DNA of 64,000 nucleotides from Salinispora mooreana (GCF_000379065.1 NZ_KB900614.1:3808892-3872891); one strand, 5' to 3'. Shown: positions 17,697 through 27,304, numbered from the stretch's first letter. A program made the numbers and translations. The notes: generated from the letters alone by a model not told the origin.

Positions 17697-17740
17697 AGCA
17701 CGATCCGGCCCGGCTGAGTTCAGCCGGGCCGGATCGTGCT
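17697..17740. terminator. Second strong hairpin before the purL stop
   Basis: Perfect arms (AGCACGATCCGGCCCGGCTG and complement) leave only a tiny loop. It stands 46 bases past the purL stop codon and probably terminates the leftward purSQL transcript. Confidence 0.8.
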
Positions 17741-17786
17741 TACTCGGATCGGGTGCCGGAACCCGGTGGGGCCGATACAGCGGCGG

Positions 17787-20330
17787 TCACGCCGGCTCGC
17801 TCGGTCCCCCAGGCTGCGGCTCGGAGCTGGCGGGCGTCGCCGTCTCGACCGGCGTAACGGTCGAGGCCGGCTCTTCGACCGGCACGACGGTCGCTGCGGG
17901 CTCTTCGACCGGCTCGACCGGCGAGGTGGCGAGCTCCGCTCCGCCGAAGAGGCGGGGCAGGGTAGCGCTGTGCGCGGCACGCAACTCCGCCAGGCTGAGC
18001 CGGAACTGCCCGTGCAACTCCAGCACACCACCGGCCGGATCGGTGACGCCGATCCGCTGGCACGGCACGCCCTGCTCGGCGGCCAGCCCGGTGAACGCCT
18101 TCTCGTGCCCGCGCGGCACCGAGACCAACACCCGGCCAGCGGACTCGCTGAACAGGAAGACGAACGGCAGCGAGCCGCCGGTGAACTGCCCCGGCAGAGT
18201 GATCTGGGCACCGACCCCCCGGCGCAGGCAGGACTCGACCAGACCCTGCGCCAGACCACCGTCGGAGAGGTCGTGCGCGGAGCTGAGGTGCCCGCCCCGG
18301 GCTGCCACCGCCATCAGGTCGGCGATCGCCCGCTCGCGGTCGAGGTCCACCCGGGGAGGTACGCCGCCGAGGTGTTCGTGGGTGGCCCACGCCCACTCCG
18401 AGCCGGACAACTCCTCGTGCGTCTCACCGAGTAGGTAGATCTGGTCGTGCCCGCCGTCGCGCGGGACAAAGCCCATCGGGACCCGGTCGGCCACATCGTC
18501 CAGCACGCCGAGGACGCCCACCACCGGGGTCGGGTGGATGGCTGCCGCACCGGTCTGGTTGTAGAAGCTGACGTTCCCCCCGGTCACCGGGATGCCCAGC
18601 TCGCCGCAGCCGTCGGCGATGCCCCGGACGGCCTCGGCGAACTGCCACATCACGCCCGGGTCCTCCGGCGAGCCGAAGTTGAGGCAGTCGGTGACGGCGA
18701 TCGGCTTGGCGCCGCTCACCGCCACGTTCCGGTACGCCTCGGCCAACGCGAGCTTGGCGCCGTGGTACGGGTCGAGGCGCGCGTACCGGCCGTTGCCGTC
18801 AACGGAGAGCGCGATGCCGATACCACTACGCTCGTCGATCCGGATCACACCCGAGTCCTCGGGCTGGGCGAGCACGGTGTTGCCCAGCACATACCGGTCG
18901 TACTGCTCGGTGACCCAGGTCTTGTCCGCGAGGTTCGGCGAGGCGGTCATCCGCAGGACCGTCTCCCGCAGGGCCTCCGGGTCACTCGGCCGGGGCAGGG
19001 TCTCCGCTCGGTCGGCCTGAAGCAGGATCAGGTCGGCGGGCTCCCGCATCGGCCGGTGGTACACCGGGCCGTCGTCCGCCAGCGAACCCGGCGGGACGTC
19101 AACGACCAGATGGTCTCGCCAGGTGACGACCAGGCGACCCGGCTGCCCGTCCGCTGCCGGTGGGGTGACCTCACCGATCGCGGTGGCGAGCACGCCCCAC
19201 TTCTCGGCGGTCTTGAGCACCGCCTCCAGCTTCTCCGGCTCGACCACCAGCAGCATCCGCTCCTGGGACTCGCTGGCGAGGATCTCGTGCGGCTCCATCG
19301 AGGCTTCCCGCAGCGGGACCCGCTCGAGCCAGACCCGCATACCCGTGCCCGCGGCGGCGGCGGTCTCGGCGAGGGCACAGGTCAGCCCGGCGCCGCCGAG
19401 GTCCTGGATGCCGACGACGAGCTGCTCGTCGTAGAGCTCCAGGCAGGCCTCAATGAGCAGTTTCTCGATGAACGGGTCACCCACCTGCACCGAGGGGCGG
19501 CGCTGCTCGCTGCCCTCGTCGAAGGTGGCGCTCGCCAGCACCGACACGCCGCCGATGCCGTCCCGGCCAGTCTTGGCACCCATCAGCACCACGACGTTTC
19601 CGTCGCCGGCGGCGGCCTTGTTCTGGAGTCGGTCGATCGGCAGCACCCCGACGCAGAGGGCGTTGACCAGCGGGTTGCCCTGGTAGCAGGGGTCGAAGAC
19701 GACCTCGCCACCGATGTTCGGCAGGCCGAGGCGGTTGCCGTAGCCGCCGACTCCGGCGATCACGCCGGGTAGGACGCGAGCGGTGTCGGGGTGGTCGGCC
19801 GCGCCGAAGCGCAGCGGGTCCATCACCGCGACCGGACGCGCGCCCATGGCGAGGATGTCCCGGACGATGCCGCCGACGCCGGTCGCCGCGCCCTGGTAGG
19901 GCTCGACGAAGCTCGGGTGGTTGTGCGACTCGACCTTGAAGGTCACCGCGAGCTCGTCGGAGACCCGAACCACACCCGCGTTCTCACCGATACCGGCGAG
20001 CAGCCGGTCGCTGGACGGGGCCTTCTCCCCGAACTGGCGCAGGTGCACCTTGCTCGACTTGTAGGAGCAGTGCTCACTCCACATGATCGAGTACATGGCC
20101 AGCTCGGCCTGGGTGGGCCGCCGGTCAAGCACCTGCCGGATCCGCTGGTACTCGTCGTCCCGGAGACCGAGGTCGGCGTAGGGCTGAAGCTCGTCCGGGC
20201 TGTCGCCGGCGTGGGGGACGGTGTCCACGCCCCCGGCCCAGCCGATGACGGCGGCGCCTCGGTCAGGCGCGGCCGTCGATCCGGCTGCCGCGGCGTCTGA
20301 GGTGTCCCGGGCCGGGTCCTGGGTGGTCAT
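17787..20330 (-). CDS. purL: Phosphoribosylformylglycinamidine synthase, large (small-type PurL) subunit
   Basis: 847 aa, the Bacillus-type PurL that works with separate PurS and PurQ. Landmarks are AMYSIMWSEHCSYKSSKVHL, KVESHNHPSFVEPYQGAATG, GVGGYGNRLGLPNIGGEV, a second-half VTDCLNFGSPEDP, GGNVSFYNQTG and the C-terminal SSAHDLSDGGLAQGLVES. It converts FGAR to FGAM with ammonia from PurQ. The last 40 or so residues are an unusual Pro/Glu/Val/Thr tail with repeated PVEEPA. The start has AAGGAGAGG upstream. It lies 67 bp after purQ. Confidence 0.97.
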   Translation of the reverse strand: MTTQDPARDTSDAAAAGSTAAPDRGAAVIGWAGGVDTVPHAGDSPDELQPYADLGLRDDEYQRIRQVLDRRPTQAELAMYSIMWSEHCSYKSSKVHLRQFGEKAPSSDRLLAGIGENAGVVRVSDELAVTFKVESHNHPSFVEPYQGAATGVGGIVRDILAMGARPVAVMDPLRFGAADHPDTARVLPGVIAGVGGYGNRLGLPNIGGEVVFDPCYQGNPLVNALCVGVLPIDRLQNKAAAGDGNVVVLMGAKTGRDGIGGVSVLASATFDEGSEQRRPSVQVGDPFIEKLLIEACLELYDEQLVVGIQDLGGAGLTCALAETAAAAGTGMRVWLERVPLREASMEPHEILASESQERMLLVVEPEKLEAVLKTAEKWGVLATAIGEVTPPAADGQPGRLVVTWRDHLVVDVPPGSLADDGPVYHRPMREPADLILLQADRAETLPRPSDPEALRETVLRMTASPNLADKTWVTEQYDRYVLGNTVLAQPEDSGVIRIDERSGIGIALSVDGNGRYARLDPYHGAKLALAEAYRNVAVSGAKPIAVTDCLNFGSPEDPGVMWQFAEAVRGIADGCGELGIPVTGGNVSFYNQTGAAAIHPTPVVGVLGVLDDVADRVPMGFVPRDGGHDQIYLLGETHEELSGSEWAWATHEHLGGVPPRVDLDRERAIADLMAVAARGGHLSSAHDLSDGGLAQGLVESCLRRGVGAQITLPGQFTGGSLPFVFLFSESAGRVLVSVPRGHEKAFTGLAAEQGVPCQRIGVTDPAGGVLELHGQFRLSLAELRAAHSATLPRLFGGAELATSPVEPVEEPAATVVPVEEPASTVTPVETATPASSEPQPGGPSEPA

Positions 20331-20397
20331 GACCTCTCCTTGTTACGCAGCGGGCCGCCCGTCGGGCGGGTGAGCCGACCGATGATGCCGCGTGCGG

Positions 20398-21078
20398 TCA
20401 CGCCGCGGTCTCCACCAGGTGCTTGAGCGCCGAGGTGAAGAAGCCGAGGCCGTCCAGGGAGGGGCCGGTGAGCTCCTCCACCGCGTGCTCCGGGTGCGGC
20501 ATGATGCCGACGACGTTTCCGGCGGAGTTGGTGATCGCGGCGATGTCCCGCTGAGACCCGTTCGGGTTTCCCACGTAGCGGGCGACCACCCGGCCCTCGG
20601 CTTCGAGCTGGTCCAGCGTCGCGGCGTCCGCGACGTAGCAGCCCTCGCCGTTCTTGACCGGGATCAGCACCTCCTGGCCGGGCTGGAACGCGTTGGTCCA
20701 AGCGGTGCCGGCCGACTCGATGCGCAGGACCTGGTCCCGGTTGCGGAAGTGCAGGTGCTGGTTTCGGGTCAGCGCACCGGGCAGCAGGTGGGCCTCGCAG
20801 AGGATCTGGAAGCCGTTGCAGATGCCGAGCACCGGCAGACCCGCTCGGGCGGCGTCCACGATCGTCTCCATCACCGCGGCGAACCGGGCGATGGCGCCGC
20901 AGCGCAGATAGTCGCCGTACGAGAAGCCGCCGGGCAGGACGACAGCATCCACCCCGTGCAACTGCGGGTCAGCGTGCCAGAGGCGGACCGGCTCGGCGCC
21001 AGCGAGCCGGACAGCCCGGGCGGCGTCCCCGTCGTCGAGCGAACCGGGGAACGTGACCACACCTACTCGGGCGGTCAC
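20398..21078 (-). CDS. purQ: Phosphoribosylformylglycinamidine synthase, glutaminase subunit
   Basis: 226 aa, class I glutamine amidotransferase. The nucleophile is Cys87 in LPVLGICNGFQ, and the His/Glu pair lies in GIMPHPEHAVEE. The N-terminus is RVGVVTFPGSLDDGDAARAV and GGFSYGDYLRCGAIA is intact. It feeds ammonia to PurL. The GTG start overlaps the purS stop by four bases (GTGA), so the two are translationally coupled. Confidence 0.97.
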   Translation of the reverse strand: MTARVGVVTFPGSLDDGDAARAVRLAGAEPVRLWHADPQLHGVDAVVLPGGFSYGDYLRCGAIARFAAVMETIVDAARAGLPVLGICNGFQILCEAHLLPGALTRNQHLHFRNRDQVLRIESAGTAWTNAFQPGQEVLIPVKNGEGCYVADAATLDQLEAEGRVVARYVGNPNGSQRDIAAITNSAGNVVGIMPHPEHAVEELTGPSLDGLGFFTSALKHLVETAA

Positions 21079-21338
21079 GGTTGGGCGTCCACGGTCTCGC
21101 CATCCTCGGCCAGACGGATGGTGAAATCCTCGATGACCGGGTTGGCGAGCAGCTTGTCGGCGATCTCCCGGGTCTGGTTCAGATCTGGCTCCCCGGTGAA
21201 CTCGATCTCGATCCGTCGGCCAATCCGGACCGAGGCGACGTCGGTGACGCCGAGTCGGGGCAGCGCGTTAGCGACGGCCTGTCCCTGCGGATCGAGGATC
21301 TCAGGTTTGAGCATGACGTCGACGACGACGCGAGGCAC
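21075..21338 (-). CDS. purS: Phosphoribosylformylglycinamidine synthase subunit PurS
   Basis: 87 aa, the usual PurS size: VVVDVMLKPEILDPQGQAV, LPRLGVTDVASVRIGRRIEI and ADKLLANPVIEDFTI. PurS bridges PurL and PurQ. The GTG at 21338 has GGAG six bases upstream; the longer open frame to 21524 carries no family similarity. It is the first gene of purSQL. Confidence 0.95.
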   Translation of the reverse strand: MPRVVVDVMLKPEILDPQGQAVANALPRLGVTDVASVRIGRRIEIEFTGEPDLNQTREIADKLLANPVIEDFTIRLAEDGETVDAQP

Positions 21339-21845
21339 TGGGCACTCCTGACTGTGTACGCAGTTGGGTGCCGACCCACTAGGGGCGAGCGCAGCCAGCC
21401 TACCTGGCAGATATCGCGCGGGCCGCACCGGCCGCACGCGGTTTGGGCGATCTTCTGCACAGTTAGGCCGTGACACCAATACCGATGCCTTTCCGTTGTG
21501 CTCCCGATGCGATTTCGTTGCCACCTACCGCGTAGTGGCGGGAGCTTCCGCTGAGCGATACCACCAAAATAATCTAGACTCTTCAATGTAAATCCCGAAA
21601 GCCAGTACGGGAGCCCCCACCAACCAACAGGTCGGCGTCGCCCGCGGCGTCAACCTCCGGATCCACGGCGGTGTCGGGTACAACCGTTCCTGGATCGCCT
21701 CGATTTCCGGTGTCTGACGGTTAACGCCACCACGGCGCAGGTGGCCGGCCACGCGCCGACCGTCCGCGCCGCGCTGTTTTTCACCATCCGATCAGGTGAA
21801 CAAGGCCCACGTTCGACCCCAGCGCCGACTGACAGCATCAGAACC
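21339..21845. other. Intergenic region between purS and a YbjQ-family gene
   Basis: About 500 bases with no credible gene. It should hold the divergent promoters for purSQL (leftward) and the YbjQ gene (rightward). An AT-rich patch lies at about 21563-21600 (AATAATCTAGAC region), unusual for this genome. No tRNA fold, riboswitch or clear operator was recognised. Confidence 0.5.
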
Positions 21846-22307
21846 GTGCTGGTCGTGACGACGGATCAACTACCCGGATATGAGGTCCGCCAGATCCTCG
21901 GCGAGGTGGTCTCCTCGATGGCCAGGACCCGTAACCCGTACCGCGAGGGCGTGAAGAACCTCCGTGGCGGCGCGTACGACCCGATGGCACCGGACAACCT
22001 CACCCGCTGGCGTGCCGACTCGGTGGCCCGTCTCGGCGAGGAGGCCCGCCGGCTCGGCGCGAATGCGGTGATCGGGATGCGGTTCGACAGCCGGGACTGC
22101 GGCGAGATGTGGATGGAGATCTGCGCCTACGGCACGGCGGTGATCGTGGTGCCCCGGGTCCCCGACGTCATGCCCCCCGATCAGCCCCTGGTGGCGGCGG
22201 AGACCGCACACGAGCCGAAGCTCCTGCCCGAGCCCAGCGGCATCGGCGAGCCGGCCACCGCACCCGACCTACGCAGCGCGGCCGAGACCCCCACCCCCGA
22301 GCCCTGA
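21846..22307 (+). CDS. YbjQ (UPF0145) family protein
   Basis: 153 aa. VVTTDQLPGYEVRQILGEVV, then a long helix with ARLGEEARRLGANAVIGMRF and a final strand EICAYGTAVIVV, match the YbjQ fold (pentameric beta-sandwich, once called heavy-metal binding). Role unknown. About 45 C-terminal residues are a Pro/Glu-rich tail. It starts with a GTG at 21846; the frame is open further upstream. It converges with purB. Confidence 0.85.
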   Translation: MLVVTTDQLPGYEVRQILGEVVSSMARTRNPYREGVKNLRGGAYDPMAPDNLTRWRADSVARLGEEARRLGANAVIGMRFDSRDCGEMWMEICAYGTAVIVVPRVPDVMPPDQPLVAAETAHEPKLLPEPSGIGEPATAPDLRSAAETPTPEP

Positions 22308-22366
22308 CCCACCGCGTCCCGACCCGCGGGGACCGAGGCCGTGGCCCAGGGCGGGGACAGCGGAGA

Positions 22367-23791
22367 TCAGAGGATCGGCGGCGGGCTGTACGCGGCGGCG
22401 CCGGGGTGGCGGTCGAGAACCGCCGCGACTCGCTGCACCACCGCCTGGACCTGGGCGGGAGCGGCACCGACGAAGGCCGTACGGTCGGCCACCAGGTCGG
22501 CGATGTCGGCGCGAGTCAGGTTCAACCGGTCGTCGGCCGCGAGCCGGTCGAAGAGGTCGTTCTCGGTGGCGCCCTTCTCCCGCATCGCCAGCGCGACCGC
22601 CACCGCGTGCTCCTTGATCACCTCGTGGGCGACCTCCCGGCCGACGCCCCGCCGTACCGCCGCCACCAGGATCTTGGTGGTGGCCAGGAACGGCAGGAAA
22701 CGCTCCAACTCCCGGTTGACCACCGCCGGGTACGCGCCGAACTCGTCCAGCACGGTGAGGAACGTCTGGAACAGCCCGTCAGCGGCGAAGAAGGCGTCCG
22801 GCAGCGCCACCCGACGCACCACCGAGCAGGAGACATCCCCCTCGTTCCACTGGTCGCCGGCGAGCTCGCCGACCATCGACAGGTAACCACGGATGATCAC
22901 CGCGAAGCCGTTCACCCGCTCCGACGACCGGGTGTTCATCTTGTGCGGCATCGCGCTGGAGCCGACCTGGCCCGGCTGGAAGCCCTCGGTGGCCAGCTCC
23001 TGGCCGACCATCAACCGGATCGTGGTGGCCAACGCCGACGGCCCGGCGGCCACCTGGGACAACGCCGAGAGCACGTCGAAGTCGAGCGAACGCGGGTAGA
23101 CCTGCCCGACGCTGTCCAGCACCCGGCCGAACCCGAGGTGCTCCGCCACCCGACGCTCCAACTCGGCCAGCTTGCCGGCATCCCCGTCGAGCAGGTCGAG
23201 CTGGTCCGCGGCGGTGCCGACCGGGCCCTTGATCCCCCGCAGCGGGTACCGCCCGATCAGGTCGTCCAGCCGCTCGTACGCGATCAACAGCTCCTCCGCC
23301 GCCGACGCGAACCGCTTACCCAGCGTGGTGGCCTGCGCCGCCACGTTGTGCGAACGCCCGGTCAGCACCAGGCCGGAGTGCTCGACGGCGAGCTGGGACA
23401 GCCGGGCCAGGGTGGCGACCACCCGGTCCCGGATCAGCTCCAGGGAGGCCCGCACCTGAAGCTGCTCGACATTCTCGGTCAGGTCCCGGGAGGTCATGCC
23501 CTTGTGCACGTGCTCGTGCCCGGCGAGCGCGCTGAACTCCTCGATCCGCGCCTTCACGTCGTGTCGGGTGACCCGTTCCCGCTGCGCGATCGAGGCCAGG
23601 TCGACCTGGTCGAGCACCCGCTGGTACGCCTCGACCACCCCGTCCGGCACGTCCACGCCGAGATCCCGCTGGGCGGTGAGCACGGCCAGCCAGAGCCGCC
23701 GCTCCATCCGAATCTTCTCCTCCGGGGACCAGAGGGTGACCAGCTCGGGGGAGGCGTACCGGTTGGCGAGCACGTTCGGGATCGTCGTCAC
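22367..23791 (-). CDS. purB: Adenylosuccinate lyase
   Basis: 474 aa. It has the fumarase/aspartase superfamily signature GSSAMPHKMNTRSSERVNGF. Upstream are HEHVHKGMTSRDLTENVEQL and LTGRSHNVAAQATTLGKRFA with the catalytic His residues. It cleaves SAICAR and adenylosuccinate, releasing fumarate, in purine synthesis. It lies 89 bp downstream of argS on the same strand. Confidence 0.97.
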   Translation of the reverse strand: MTTIPNVLANRYASPELVTLWSPEEKIRMERRLWLAVLTAQRDLGVDVPDGVVEAYQRVLDQVDLASIAQRERVTRHDVKARIEEFSALAGHEHVHKGMTSRDLTENVEQLQVRASLELIRDRVVATLARLSQLAVEHSGLVLTGRSHNVAAQATTLGKRFASAAEELLIAYERLDDLIGRYPLRGIKGPVGTAADQLDLLDGDAGKLAELERRVAEHLGFGRVLDSVGQVYPRSLDFDVLSALSQVAAGPSALATTIRLMVGQELATEGFQPGQVGSSAMPHKMNTRSSERVNGFAVIIRGYLSMVGELAGDQWNEGDVSCSVVRRVALPDAFFAADGLFQTFLTVLDEFGAYPAVVNRELERFLPFLATTKILVAAVRRGVGREVAHEVIKEHAVAVALAMREKGATENDLFDRLAADDRLNLTRADIADLVADRTAFVGAAPAQVQAVVQRVAAVLDRHPGAAAYSPPPIL

Positions 23792-23880
23792 GGCCCCATT
23801 CTCCGGTACCCGGGCGCAGCGCTCCCCGCCGGGCCGCCGCTGACCATGCGACCCGAGCGAGCGGTCGGCGTGGCCGGGCG

Positions 23881-25599
23881 CTACATCCGGTCGGGGGTGG
23901 CGATGCCGAGTAGGTACAGGCCCTGCCGGAGGACCCGGGCGGTGAGGTCGCAGAGGGCGAGCCGGCTGTCTCGGACCGCGTCCTCGGCCCGCAGCACCGG
24001 GCAGGCTTCGTAGAAGCCGCTGAAGGTCGTGGCGAGGGTGTGCAGGTAGCCGGCGAGCCGGTGGAACTGCAGGGTCTGCTCGACGCCGGCCACCACGGCT
24101 CCGAAACCCGCCAGTTCGAGGGCGAGGGCATGTTCGGCCGGGTGCCCGATCGTGATCGGGACGGGGGTGAACTGCTCGATCTCGGCCCGACGGAAGATGG
24201 ACCGGATCCGGGCGTGGGCGTACTGCAGGTACGGGGCGGTGTTGCCGTCGAGGGAGAGCATCCGCTGCCAGTCGAAGACGTAGTCCTTGTTCCGGTCCGT
24301 GGACAGGTCGGCGTACTTGATGGCACCGATACCAACCGCGCGGGCGACGTCAGCGACCTCCGTCGCGGAGAGGTCGGGGTTCTTCTGCCGGGCCAACTCG
24401 GCGGCCCGGGTCACGGCCTCGTCGAGCAGCCCGACAAGTTTGATCGAATCACCGGTCCGGCTGCGCAGCATCCTGCCGTCCGAGCCGAGGATCGAGCCGA
24501 AGCCGAGGTGCTCGGCCCGCGCCGGTGGACTCAGCCAGCCGGCCTGCCGCGCGACCGCGTACACCAGCTCGAAGTGCTGATGCTGCGGCAGGCCGACGAC
24601 GTAGAGCAATCGGGTCGCGCCGAGGTCCTGGGTGCGGTGGCGGATCGCCGCGAGGTCGGTGGCGCCGTAGCCGTAGCCGCCGTCCCGCTTCCGCACAATG
24701 ATCGGTAGCGGCTGCCCGTCGCGGCCGGTGAAGCCGGCCGGAAAGACGCAGGCGGCGTCGCCGCTCTCCCGCAGCAGGCCGAGCCGATCCAGCTCGTCGG
24801 TCACCGGGTCGAGCCGGTCGTTGTAGTAACTCTCCCCGCAGAAGTCCTGCTCGGTCAGGAGGACGCCGAGCTGGTCGTAGACGGTGAGGAAGTACTTCTC
24901 CGACTCGGCGACGAGCAGCCGCCACCACCGCAGTGTCAGCTCGTCCCCGTGTTGCAGGGCGACCACCCGCTGCCGGGCCCGCTCCCGGAACGCGTCGTCG
25001 GCGTCGAACTTGACCCGGGCCGCCTTGTAGAACGAGTCCAGGTCCCCGACCGACAACTCGTCGGCGGCCTCCGACTCGCCCAGGTCGAGCAGGTGCTCGA
25101 TGAGCATCCCGAAGGGGGTGCCCCAGTCACCCAGGTGGTTGGCCTTGATCACCTGATGCCCGAGCCATTCGAGCAGCCGTACGGCGGCGTCACCGATCAC
25201 GGTTCCCCGCAGGTGCCCGACGTGCATCTCCTTGGCCACGTTCGGGGACGAATAGTCGACCACCACCGTCTCCGTGGCGGCGCTGGGCACGACCCCGAGC
25301 CGGGTGTCGACGGCCGCGGTCGACAGCAGCGTGCCGAGCGCCGAGTCGGCGACCGTCAGGTTGATGAAACCGGGACCGGACACCGCCACCGCTGAGCAGA
25401 GGTCCGCCAACTCCACCTGACCCAGCACCTCGGCAGCGATGTCCCGGGGCCGGCGACCACACCGACGCGCCAGGGCGAGGGCGGCGTCGCACTGGTAGTC
25501 CGCGTGCTGCGAGCGCCGCAGAACCGGGTCGACCGGCGCCCCGGCCACCGCCGAGAACGCCGGTGCCAACCGGTCCGCCAGCAACTTCTCAAGATTCAT
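23881..25599 (-). CDS. argS: Arginyl-tRNA synthetase
   Basis: 572 aa class I synthetase. The N-terminal Add-1 domain starts MNLEKLLADRLAPAF. The HIGH equivalent is in NVAKEMHVGHLRGTVIGDA, followed by KANHLGDWGTPFGMLIEHLL. The KMSKS position is replaced by RMLRSRTGDSIKL, as is usual for ArgRS. The DALR anticodon-binding end is ARVLRQGLYLLGIATPDRM. The ATG at 25599 was chosen by family alignment; its ribosome-binding site is poor and the frame runs on to 25677. Its position beside purB instead of the usual lysA/hom/thr cluster leaves open that it is a second copy. Confidence 0.95.
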   Translation of the reverse strand: MNLEKLLADRLAPAFSAVAGAPVDPVLRRSQHADYQCDAALALARRCGRRPRDIAAEVLGQVELADLCSAVAVSGPGFINLTVADSALGTLLSTAAVDTRLGVVPSAATETVVVDYSSPNVAKEMHVGHLRGTVIGDAAVRLLEWLGHQVIKANHLGDWGTPFGMLIEHLLDLGESEAADELSVGDLDSFYKAARVKFDADDAFRERARQRVVALQHGDELTLRWWRLLVAESEKYFLTVYDQLGVLLTEQDFCGESYYNDRLDPVTDELDRLGLLRESGDAACVFPAGFTGRDGQPLPIIVRKRDGGYGYGATDLAAIRHRTQDLGATRLLYVVGLPQHQHFELVYAVARQAGWLSPPARAEHLGFGSILGSDGRMLRSRTGDSIKLVGLLDEAVTRAAELARQKNPDLSATEVADVARAVGIGAIKYADLSTDRNKDYVFDWQRMLSLDGNTAPYLQYAHARIRSIFRRAEIEQFTPVPITIGHPAEHALALELAGFGAVVAGVEQTLQFHRLAGYLHTLATTFSGFYEACPVLRAEDAVRDSRLALCDLTARVLRQGLYLLGIATPDRM

Positions 25600-25799
25600 G
25601 AAAGGTACGCCAATCTCGGGAAGCGGATCGACGACCAGGGTGTCCGGCGGCTCGATCCGCCGGACACGAAGGGTCAACTCAGGCGGTCGAGGACGGTTCG
25701 CCGGAGTTCGATGCTGGACACGAGCAGGAACCTACCGAAACTCCGGGCGCACCATCGACCGATTTCCGCCCGCGATCCGCCCGGGAAGTGGGCCCGGGA

Positions 25800-26513
25800 C
25801 TACCCCCGCTGGTCGTAGTGCAGCTCGTGCCGGTGGCTGCCCTTGATGAGGATCGACACCTCGACCGGTCTGGCGTCGACCGACCGGATCACCCGTAGCT
25901 GGCGGAGCACCGGTACGTACGGCGGCAGGTCGAGCGCTTCGACCTCCTCCGTCGTGGGCATCCGCGCGCAAACCCGGTCCCGTGTCTGCCGCTGCGGGTA
26001 CCCCAGATCCGCCAGGGCCCGCGGGGCACCACCCGGGATCTTGCGTCGCTCGGCGAGCTCCGTACCGCTGGCGATGGCCGCCGGATAGTACGACCAGGAC
26101 AGCTCGACCGGCTCGTCACCACACACCAGCAGCCGATGCCGCAGGACCGCTCGTTCACCCGCACCGATCCCCAGTTCCCGCGCCACCTCGGCTGGCGGCA
26201 CCACCTCTGCCACCGAGCGGAGCCGGTAGGCGTACCCGTCGGAGGTGGGAGCGAGGTAAGCCGACGCCTCCACCACCAGCGGCCGCCTCGGTCGGACGTA
26301 AACGCCCTTTCCCACCTCGCTGTAGACAGCGCCCTCCGCCTTCAGCGCGCCAAGGGCACGCTGGACTGTCGCGGTGGCAGCGGAGTACTGCCGCACGAGC
26401 GTCGGGATCGACGGCAGCGCTGACCCCGGCGGCAACTCGCCCGACATGATGCGGGATCGAAGGTCGGCCGCGACCTGCTCATGACGGGGGCGGCTGTCGG
26501 ATCCACTCGCCAT
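25800..26513 (-). CDS. GntR-family (HutC/UTRA) transcriptional regulator
   Basis: 237 aa. The N-terminal winged helix shows QVAADLRSRIMSGELPPGSA, LPSIPTLVRQYSAATATVQR and GVYVRPRR. A UTRA ligand domain follows (VLRHRLLVCGDEPVELSWSY, then PAAIASGTELAERRKIPGG). UTRA domains sense small molecules, often sugars or amino acids. It lies 18 bases after a second gene coding for a UTRA domain alone, in the same direction, and both diverge from a two-gene operon of Cys-motif proteins that they may control. Confidence 0.88.
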   Translation of the reverse strand: MASGSDSRPRHEQVAADLRSRIMSGELPPGSALPSIPTLVRQYSAATATVQRALGALKAEGAVYSEVGKGVYVRPRRPLVVEASAYLAPTSDGYAYRLRSVAEVVPPAEVARELGIGAGERAVLRHRLLVCGDEPVELSWSYYPAAIASGTELAERRKIPGGAPRALADLGYPQRQTRDRVCARMPTTEEVEALDLPPYVPVLRQLRVIRSVDARPVEVSILIKGSHRHELHYDQRG

Positions 26514-26531
26514 GTCCGCTACTCCGCTCCG

Positions 26532-27074
26532 TCAGTCAATCGCCAGCTCGTACCGGAGGCGTCGACCCCACGGCACCATCGTCATGACGCTGACCTCGAC
26601 CGGAACGTCGTCCTGCGTGCTCAACACCCGGGTGAGGCCCAGCGCCCACTCATGATCGGCCAGGCCAAGCAGGCGTCGCTCAGCTGGCTCCGGCAGGCGC
26701 GTGTAGACATCCTCTCGTACCCGTCTGGGACGATAGCCCACCTCGGCGAGCAGTCGGACGGCCCCACCGCGGATCTTCCGTTGTTCGGCGAGAGCGGTAC
26801 CGCGGGCGATGGCGACCGGATAGTACGAGTCCGTTAGTTCCACCGGCTCGTCGTCCAGCAGCATCAACCGCCTTCGGACGATCACCGGGTCGCCCGGTGC
26901 CACTCGTAGCGCCGCAGCCACCTCAGCGGCAGCCACCACCTCACCGACCGCGAGTATTCGCTGCGTACCGCTTCGGCCCTGCCCCGCAGCGTCGGCGGCC
27001 CACACGTCTCCAGCATGAGTCGCGTCCGGTTGGACATAGGGCATCGAGACGCTGAGCCAGTCAGATCCGCCCAT
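26532..27074 (-). CDS. Stand-alone UTRA domain protein (GntR paralogue lacking the HTH)
   Basis: 180 aa. From about residue 40 it parallels the ligand domain of the next gene: VRRRLMLLDDEPVELTDSYY, PVAIARGTALAEQRKIRGG, GYRPRRVREDVYTRLPEPAE. No helix-turn-helix is present, and the ATG at 27074 has GGGGAGG upstream, so the short form looks genuine. It could bind the same ligand as the full GntR protein and modulate it, or be a duplicated remnant that stayed translated. First gene of a two-gene operon. Confidence 0.75.
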   Translation of the reverse strand: MGGSDWLSVSMPYVQPDATHAGDVWAADAAGQGRSGTQRILAVGEVVAAAEVAAALRVAPGDPVIVRRRLMLLDDEPVELTDSYYPVAIARGTALAEQRKIRGGAVRLLAEVGYRPRRVREDVYTRLPEPAERRLLGLADHEWALGLTRVLSTQDDVPVEVSVMTMVPWGRRLRYELAID

Positions 27075-27239
27075 CGCTACCTCCCCGCGGTTCCATGTTG
27101 CGTCAGCGTATCCATCTATGCCTGCTCACGCAGCACGACACCTTGCTACCTTATTCGAATGGCAGCAATGTAACCGGCAGGCCGCCAACGAGGCACAACA
27201 ACTTTGCCGGGGGACGGACGCAGAGGGCCTGCAGCGACT

Positions 27240-27267
27240 CCGACTGCCGTGCGGGCACGGCAGTCGG
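27240..27267. promoter_or_regulatory. 12-bp inverted repeat upstream of the Cys-motif operon
   Basis: Perfect arms CCGACTGCCGTG / CACGGCAGTCGG with a four-base loop lie 37 bases before the start codon. Candidate operator for the divergent GntR protein or a structured 5' leader. No function is proven. Confidence 0.4.
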
Positions 27268-27304
27268 TTCACCGTGCGCCCACCCAAACCGACAGGAGCG
27301 GAGC

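Noticed and set aside
16513..17701. Two long minus-strand frames over the Gly/Tyr-rich tail
   Set aside because: They are repeats read antisense, with no start signal or domain.
21339..21845. Search for tRNA or small RNA genes in the purS upstream region
   Set aside because: No cloverleaf, CCA end or T-loop consensus could be found by reading both strands.
22109..24013. Long plus-strand frame opposite purB
   Set aside because: purB is unmistakable on the minus strand and the opposite frame has no recognisable motif.
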